Notes under the pieces: model-generated | Told to the model about the DNA's origin: nothing | Seen by the model: only the letters and a program-made list of their open reading frames with translations | The model's database searches: none | In this document: one piece after another, positions 57,155 to 64,000 of the stretch | Layout: each line of letters starts with the position of its first letter | Position numbering within the stretch: position 1 is the first letter of the stretch | Assembly: GCA_034190875.2 (NCBI GenBank) | Contig: CM067343.1 | Coordinates: 25,294,277-25,358,276 of the forward strand | Direction: 5' to 3' | DNA: 64,000 nucleotides | Source of the DNA: Urechis unicinctus | Lineage: Eukaryota; Annelida; Polychaeta; Xenopneusta; Urechidae | Position numbers and translations under genes: made by a program

Positions 57155-59991
57155 CTACATGCTTTCTTCCAATGCGATTTCCTTGATGACAGGTGACGTA
57201 GAGAGCTCAGGCCACAAGCTGATCGCGCCAAATCGGGATTTACTCGAATATTTGTTCCTGGCTCCCTACATGCATTTATGTATAACACAAAGATGAAATA
57301 GCCAATGGAGAGCTTTTGTACAATATAAAACAGGTACCCGTCAACATCCCGATTTAGAAGAGCATTTCATCCACATATAATTCTCTCCTACCTTAAATTT
57401 GGACGTGCTGCCTGCTTGTAAGAAGTATTTCTGCATGCATTTATCTAGGTCCGCTTCGTTATAGGTGCTGTAGTAAGCTAAATCCCTGGTCCACACGGCC
57501 TCGCCGAGCTTCGTGCACTCTGAGCTCTCTGCGTCTCTGGCGACGATCTTAAGGGCAAAACACATGGTAGAGGCTGCCTTAATGGATGCTGGGTAGGGCA
57601 CCAGAGTGCTGTCGAGGAGCCCCAGATCTAACAGGTAATTGGCGAGGTTCACCAGCTGCCCAACAATACACAATGCGCACATTTACATATGTTATAGACC
57701 CCATGCAAACAATGACCCAGATACAGCCATGGTGCCAGCTCGACTGGATGCAAGATATGTATACTGGTTAGCATTTATGACTGGAACCAAAAGGTTACAG
57801 GGCAGAGGAGGTCGACAAAGCGACTAATGTGAAGTGTCAGTACTGGCCTTGCTGTCCGAGCTCAACTGGACCACTTGCTGGAGCCGGTCAAGGAAGTCAC
57901 ACGGGGTTGGCATATACAGTTTGAATTCCAGAGCGCGTAGGATCTTACGTTCTACAATAATGACATTCTCTGGCTTGTACGAGTCATCCGTTAACTTCAC
58001 CAGCTTCTGTATCTAGACGGACAACATTCACCACAAACAACAGAAGCAAATGTAACCGGATCGCTCTCATCAAAGCATATCCACAGTTTGGTAAGTGTGG
58101 TGTAGACGCAAACTATTGTAAAGCAGATTATAAAGTACGAGGTACGGGTGTGTGTATGAGGGTGGGGGTGGGGGGTGGGGGGGGTGTGGTAGAGGGGGTG
58201 GTGGGAGTGTTGGTATGGGGATGTTGGTGGTGGGGGTGTGGAAGGGGGTGTTGGGGATGGGGAGGGCGGTTTTGGTGGCTGTAGGGAGGGGGTGGGGATG
58301 TTCGTCATGAAATCTACTGGATGGACTCAATGAAGACAGCAGTCTCACCGAGGGTGTGAATCGCTCCAGGTATTTACAGGCGACGAAGAGGCAGGTGATG
58401 CCGACCAGATGGAGGTTGACGAGGGTGACACGACATCGCTGGATGCAGTGGTCGATCATCGTCACCGCCAGGTGGAGCGTCTCATGGTGCAGTCGCAAGT
58501 AACGCTACAACAAACAACGGCCAGACTGATATATCCCCGTGTAAACAACAACAACAACATCTTTAATCCTCACGTGACCTCCCTCTCGCTCACCTGTATC
58601 TCGACGAGCCAGTCCATGAGGATAGCGCGCGTGTCGGTTGATACGGCCGGCGAGTTCTGCGGATGCAACCGGAACTTGTGCTCCAGACCCTGTATTAGAA
58701 ATCCAGGCATCGTCGTCATAGATGGTTCGTAGTTGTTACGAAGATATAAGCTACTTTCGAATTTGTATTGGTGATAACTCTGCAATAGCTTACAATTACT
58801 GATACATAAGAACCGGTCATGAAGGTGGGACATTTTCATCAAGCAATACAAGGTGCAGACCACTCACCTTGAGGTAACGGGTGACGTCATTAGCGTATAC
58901 TGTCAGCGCCAATGGATCGGTACTCCGGCTGTCAATATCCGTGATGCCATCCGGGGCTTTACTAACCAAGTCTTCAACAGCCTCGGCCAATTTACCCATA
59001 TCCCATGTCTCGTCTGCAGGACACGTCACACAGAGTCACGTGGTACAGTTGCCTTGTTGGTGTCGTAACGAGCAGCCATGTTAGCACACCTGACATTTAT
59101 TGCACATGCGCAGTCCATTAAACTCAATTAATATGTAAATCTGGTCAGTCACATGGATTAATGGTTTAACAGATGCTGGTAATAAGCTAGCGTTTAACCG
59201 ATGCTGCTGTGACGCCGCAGGGGTTTCTTCTTGGCTTGGAGAACGCGGTTCGCTGCTCCAACACCCACTGGTCAAAAACGCATGCATGAGAACAACAGAC
59301 TATGTACGTTTATAATAACATAGCTATCTGAACTTGAATATCCTGTGAAGTGGAAGGTAATTCTGTTTAAGCATTTACCGTTCATATCTTTAACGAAGAC
59401 GTTGTCGGCTTTGTAGCGCCTGCTTTCCATCTTCTTGGTGATGTCGTCATAGACGGTAGAGCCTTTCCGCTGGCGTTTGGCGTTCTGCAAGACGAACGGG
59501 CGTCGCTCCTGCTCCAAGTTACCCTTTTCTGCCATGGCAGCGCGCGTCATGCTTTGGCGTCTCTGGGTAAAGACAATATTTACAACTAGTGATCTTCATT
59601 TGACAAATGATAAAGGTTAGTATTTGCTCCTTTTTGTGTTCTCTGATGCATCCAACACAAGGCATGGCTAGCGACAATTACTTTGGTGAAGTAAATCACA
59701 TAAGCGCCGCTGGCACGACCAGGGTAAGACAGTCATATTTGCATGTACCTTTTCTGTGATGTTACTATTGCTTTTCATAGTGACTGTTGGCCCGACGAAG
59801 CCGCCGTGTACCTTACCGGTCATCATGTCCGGCCGGTAGATGTTCTCATCCTGCACGTCGACGGACGGTCGGGTGGAAAGCCTCCTCTTGGATCCGGCAG
59901 TGGGACCACCGCCGCCCGCCATATGGGGGTTGACGAGGGCGTGTATGCCCTTGACTGAGCCGCGCCGGTGATGGAATGTCATTCCCGACAT
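57155..59991 (-). CDS. A/B-type mitotic cyclin, 8 exons, 454 aa
   Basis: Regulatory partner of a cyclin-dependent kinase. Exons in coding order: 59991-59749, 59562-59379, 59013-58868, 58689-58594, 58504-58349, 58012-57848, 57655-57392 and 57265-57155 (stop TAG). All phases agree. The N-terminal cyclin box has TRAILMDWLVEIQ (family MRAILVDWL), HHETLHLAVTMID and CKYLERFTPS, then TDDSYKPENVIIVERKIL and PTPCDFL. The C-terminal box has LANYLLDLGLLD and YYSTYNEADL, then the usual NKYSSKSRF end. A degenerate destruction-box-like STVYDDITKK lies near residue 110. The start is the first ATG after an in-frame open 33-bp repeat region. The donor after 57848 appears to be GC. Whether it is cyclin A, B or B3 is not resolved. 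Confidence 0.88.
58150..58310. repeat. G-rich low-complexity tract in a cyclin intron
   Basis: Runs of three to eight G on the forward (template) strand between exons 58504-58349 and 58012-57848. The tract has many G-quadruplex-type patterns. Confidence 0.85.
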
Positions 59992-60196
59992 GATGGGCTC
60001 TGGCGGTCCCGATGAGACTGGTGTGATGGGCTCTGGCGGTCCCGACGAGACTGGTGTGATGGGCTCTGGCGGTCCCGACGAGACTGGTGTGATGGGCTCT
60101 GGCGGTCCCGACGAGACTGGTGTGATGGGCTCTGGCGGTCCCGACGAGACTGGTGTGATGGGCTCTGGTGGTCCCGACGAGACTGGTGTGATGGAC
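59990..60196 (+). repeat. 33-bp minisatellite at the 5' end of the cyclin gene
   Basis: Six units beginning GATGGGCTCTGGCGGTCCC. Read in the cyclin frame (reverse strand), each unit encodes ITPVSSGPPEP with no stop until TAA near 60225. There is no upstream ATG in that frame, so it is either 5' untranslated or the start of a larger N-terminal exon behind the acceptor-like TTGGCAG near 60208-60214. Confidence 0.9.
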
Positions 60197-60433
60197 TGTG
60201 CTGACTGCCAACATACGAGTACTTATAACATATCTCGTGTTTCAATGCATTTAACAAATGTGCGTCAAATTCGCCAAGAGTGTCTCAACTCGCCATTGTT
60301 ATTTTGCTTATCTACGCAACATACTGCAAAAATCGAAACACAACACACATGAGTCTTGCTTTGCGTTGTAAAGTTTTTACCAAATCGACCAATGAAAACC
60401 TCCCCAATAATATTTCATATTATTATTATGTAG

Positions 60434-60606
60434 CGATTGAACGACAGTTGTCCGAGCGACGTAAGATCAATACCTCGTTACCGCGAATTCCAGAGGATAA
60501 AGTGATAACTAGTCCAAACACTGTTACAATTAACATGGAGACAATCCGATCTACTCACAATCTGGCACAAATGACTGAATTAAAGACGGCCCGCACCCCT
60601 CAAGTG
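60434..60606 (+). CDS. Possible isolated exon, unknown gene
   Basis: Bounded by an acceptor (TATTATTATGTAG) and a good donor (GTGGTGAGA). The frame reads IERQLSERRKINTSLPRIPE and continues with NTVTINMETIRSTHNLAQM, which has normal coding composition. Neighbouring exons of the same gene were not found and no family is recognised. It could be a chance open stretch. Confidence 0.3.
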
Positions 60607-60732
60607 GTGAGAGTTACAGGCAGTTTTTTAATGCTAAGCACTTCAACTAAGATTACATCATGATTATTTCACTTTTAGATGAAAAGAACAATTTCTTTGT
60701 GGGCTGGTGTAATCTGCCGGCGGGGTTGCTCT

Positions 60733-60980
60733 ACTTAGCATTAGGTAGAAGACATGGACTTCTTTCCACCACAAAGCGAGGAAACTCCTTATTCGTAGAG
60801 TAACCCCCCAGTTGTCTGAGCGGCGAGTCATCTTCATCATCCACATAGTCGTCGTCGGCATTGCGCTCCCCATCCTTGCCGCCGTCTTCGTTGACGGGGG
60901 TGTAATGCGATGGTTGGTATTGACGGTTTTTGAGTAACGGGAAGGTTAAGTCAAGATATTGTGTACGGAAACCTAAATTT
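60733..60980 (-). CDS. Possible terminal exon, acidic tail, unknown gene
   Basis: A reverse-strand frame of about 82 codons with no ATG at its start, ending at TAG (60733-60735). It reads KNRQYQPSHYTPVNEDGG, then a Asp/Glu-rich stretch, then SPLRQLGGYSTNKEF. It resembles a cytoplasmic acidic tail. The forward strand over 60680-60805 is also open, so the coding strand is not certain. Confidence 0.25.
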
Positions 60981-61659
60981 CACAGAATTAACACCACGCA
61001 TTCTAAGAACCAATTCTTGTCATGTGCGCGAACCTTGTTTCTTGTTTTTCATGGAGAAAAGATAGTCATATTTTATATAAAACAGTACAACTTAGACTAT
61101 GTATATACCCCGTTATCCTATATCAGTGATCCTGCTTCTAACAACAGAGGCTGCTTTAGGTACGTTATCCTCTATAGACGTTCCCGCGGCGATAAGGGAT
61201 TGCTCGCCTTGAGGAGAAGTCGTTTTTGCTCACCAGAGAAGCCCGGATGACGCTATGAGGGCCGGGGGCCGGTCAGGACATGTGGCCATGTATTGGGGAG
61301 AAAACAGCGCACAACGGCATGATTAAAACGAGAAGTTTGTTATACCAGGCTGTACATTATGACAGGCTGCACATTATGACAGCCTGTCTCGGAAGCATCC
61401 CCAGATGACAGATGACGATAATCAGCTGTGTGTAGTGTAGCACACTAGACATGATCCGACACCAGGCCGAACTATTTAGTCATCGCTCAATTGAATTCAC
61501 CTATATGCAAATAGGATTTCACCTATGTGTATCCCACAAGATGTCGTCAATGATCTGCCCGTTTATGCTACAAATAAGGCTGCTTTGACGGGGCCATGCA
61601 ACATTACAAGTCCTGACCATAGAGTCACAAGAGATGGCTGACATCGTCAACAAAACTGC

Positions 61660-61919
61660 GCCATCCGCCTGACCAGGAGAGCTACGACTCACATCCACGT
61701 CTCGCCATCCGCATGACCAGGAGAGCTACGACTCACCTCCACGTCTCGCCATCCGCATGACCAAGAGAGCTACGACTCACATCCACGTCCCGCCATCCGC
61801 ATTACCAGGAGAACTACGACTCACATCCACGTCCCGCCATCCGCATACCAGGAGAGCTACGACTCACATCCACGTCCCGCCATCCGCATTACCAGGAGAA
61901 CTACGACTCACAGCCCGCC
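61660..61919 (+). repeat. ~44-bp minisatellite, 6 copies
   Basis: Units contain GCCATCCGCATGACCAGG and AGCTACGACTCACATCCACG. The last unit is truncated. Confidence 0.95.
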
Positions 61920-62777
61920 AGTTGAAGGAGGTGCCTTTAGGCAGCGTAGAGCTGGAAAAGGCGGTCAAACAATTCTCATCTTTACCACCACCGGTACAAT
62001 CGTTATCATTATGGATCTCTTTGTGACTCTGTGTGATTACAAGGATCAGTAGAAATTGTATGTTACATGATATGATATTGTATATTTCTGCGAGTAGCTC
62101 TATCTATTTCTGTTATATCGTTGCCAGCTCAAACAATGTAAATATTCTAAGCAAACATAATATATAGTTAAAACAAATTCACTGCGCATGTGAAATCACG
62201 TGACGACTGATTGATCTCGTTCGCGTTCGTCAATTGCATGCAGTTTCATTGTGGTAGCTGTGGGCTCGCCACTAACATGGCTTTCTTAATTCCTGCATTA
62301 GTTTCGACAAAACGATTCAAGAGGTCGCTCTTGATGGGCACATAGCCAGCATGTGTCATGTATGGTATTGTAAGTGGTAGTTTATGCGAACGATACATTA
62401 TCGCAGAAAATTACCTCGCTGCACAAATGCAAAATGGAAATAATTTAACTAAGCCATTACTTTACTAGCATAGCCACCCGAACGACTGTTTTCTGACAGG
62501 GGCTGAAATACAAAACACGCCCCACTGTGATTGGTACTATCGTTCGTACAATGGTTCGATGTATTATCAATTTTACTTAGTTATAGGCAACAATTAAGAT
62601 TTTGAGCTCTCGTGGGGTAGTCAAAAGATATGCATATATTTGTTCACCTCAATATCATGCTGGCAAGAGTAGTTACTTGAGACAGACAAATTGTTTGAGA
62701 TGAGCATGTCTTGTACATGTCTTGTGCGAATCATGTGTGTGTTTTCTTAGTGGATCTTTTGAACTCGATTTTATTGG

Positions 62778-63207
62778 GCGTGTGGGTGTAGTGCGAATCT
62801 TTGAGTGAGAGCGATGCACGATTGTTTTCATTGGGTTAATCTTGAGTGAGAGCGATGCACGATTTCATTGTCGGGGTGGGTGTAGTGCGAATCATTGAGT
62901 GAGAGCGATGCATGAGTGAGAGTGCGCATTGAGTGAGAGCGATGCACGATTTCATTGTTAACTCTGGGCGTGTGGGTGTAGTGCGAATCATTGAGTGAGA
63001 GCGATGCATGATTTCATCGTTAACTCTGGGCGTGTGGGTGTAGTGCGAATCATTGAGTGAGAGCGATGCACGATTTCATTGTTAACTTTCGGCGTGTGGG
63101 TGTAGTGCGAATCTTTGAGTGAGAGCGATGCACGATTTTATTGTTAACTCTCGGCGTGTAGGTGTAGTGCGAATCATTGAGTGAGAGCGATGCTCGATTC
63201 AATGATT
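62778..63207 (+). repeat. ~60-bp minisatellite, about 7 irregular copies
   Basis: Units contain GTGTGGGTGTAGTGCGAATC and GAGTGAGAGCGATGCACGAT, with internal deletions in some. Confidence 0.92.
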
Positions 63208-63208
63208 A

Positions 63209-63349
63209 AGCCACCAGCCGTTGTGGTGAGGTATTGTATAGAGCTGTAGTGGGTCGATACGGAGCCACCAGCCGTTGTGGTGAGGTATTGTATAGAGCTG
63301 TAGAGGGTCAATACGGAGCCACCAGCCGCTGTGGTGAGATATTGTATAG
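63209..63349 (+). repeat. ~54-bp minisatellite, 2.6 copies
   Basis: Units begin GCCACCAGCCGTTGTGGTGA and contain TATTGTATAGAGCTGTAG. The array directly abuts the preceding one. Confidence 0.95.
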
Positions 63350-64000
63350 GCATTCTGATTGTGAACCATTAAACGCTCTGCTTCTAAGGCTGCAACTAGC
63401 CATAGTCATTACTCAGACCTGTTGATTAAGCAGAATATTTCAAATTGGTTGAAAGTCTGGCTCACAGTAGCCGCATTGAGGCTCAGATCCCTAGACTATA
63501 CAGTGTATGATTTGCTCGAGATGTCGCTTGGTTAGAATTACATTCGAATATTGAACCATTTGAACATTACTCTCTCTCCAATAAAACTACGATGTGAGCA
63601 TCTGTTTCTAAAGTCCTCTGTCGTACGAGTGAGCGCGTAGTGCACTGTAGCCCTCCCAATGTCACGATGTTTGGTGTAACGACCGATTGTTTCATCAGCT
63701 TGCCATAGTAGTATGCATCCGATTGATTCACACCATTCCAGATAACCAGCTTTTTTGGTCCCAGATAAGCATTAACAGCTCACTCAAGCCATTTGCGGCA
63801 AAACACTTTAAAGCGAAGCATGATGCTGATTGCCCAGCCAGGGATTCAAGGCTGTGGAAGGCTTAATAAAGACAATTGCGACAGTTCTAAATTCGTGCAT
63901 AGATTTTCACTATTTTTTGCAGAGAGTAAGCTCGTATATAAAGCTAACGAAATGTAAAATAAAAAGTATAGGTCACTGGTGTAAATTTCTGAGTATGGCG

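Larger units (their letters stand above)
60981..64000. other. Intergenic region with minisatellites
   Basis: Arrays at 61660-61919, 62778-63207 and 63209-63349. A short forward frame (ARQLKEVPLGSVELEKAV, 61914-62026) follows an acceptor-like CACAG and ends in a stop. It is too weak to call. Nothing else is recognised. Confidence 0.5.

Noticed and set aside
59846..60257. Reverse ORFs of HHTSLVGTARA and SHQSRRDRQSP repeats
   Set aside because: Alternative frames of the 33-bp minisatellite; only the third frame connects to the cyclin start.
61757..62026. 89-codon forward ORF
   Set aside because: Two thirds is the 44-bp minisatellite; the unique end is only about 38 codons.

Overview
The window is animal nuclear DNA. 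Genes are split into many short exons with GT-AG introns, the base composition is AT-leaning, and minisatellites and long (AT)n microsatellites are abundant. A Maverick/Polinton-type element sits in one intron. The host looks like a marine invertebrate. Introns whose minisatellite runs up to or through the splice site resemble those described from amphioxus, but the species cannot be fixed from this sequence alone.

The left 30 kb (303-29693, + strand) is one gene, an inositol 1,4,5-trisphosphate receptor (IP3R)-type calcium-release channel. I could place 68 exons (about 2,550 residues) by joining phase-compatible GT-AG exons. They cover the N-terminal beta-trefoil, the MIR region, the RIH solenoids, the RIH-associated region, six membrane segments, and the C-terminal CFICG...H...H zinc motif and tail. 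The first coding exon lies upstream or was not recognised. Residues of the IP3 pocket and the pore selectivity filter differ from classical IP3Rs, so this is a divergent paralogue. Three small indels break the reading frame at about 16575, 19976 and 22635.

A 5,126-bp degenerate Maverick/Polinton (adintovirus-like) element occupies 3964-9089. It has 83-bp terminal inverted repeats and a 5-bp target duplication, and it inserted right beside the 5' splice site of an IP3R exon. Its only firmly recognisable gene is the C-terminal part of a protein-primed family B DNA polymerase.

The middle (29.7-42.2 kb) is gene-poor and full of (AT)n arrays. It holds one intact single-exon rhodopsin-family GPCR (32194-33435) with a TATA box. 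From 42.2 to 55.2 kb there are two partial copies of the IP3R gene, joined tail to tail near 47437. One is a direct copy (42205-47436) and one an inverted copy (47437-55156). Both have lost exons or gained stops and are pseudogenes.

The right end (57155-59991, - strand) carries a complete eight-exon A/B-type mitotic cyclin of 454 residues. It is surrounded by minisatellites and a few unassigned candidate exons. The three main genes do not form an obvious functional unit. The window's interest lies in the divergent channel, its segmental duplications and the invading element.
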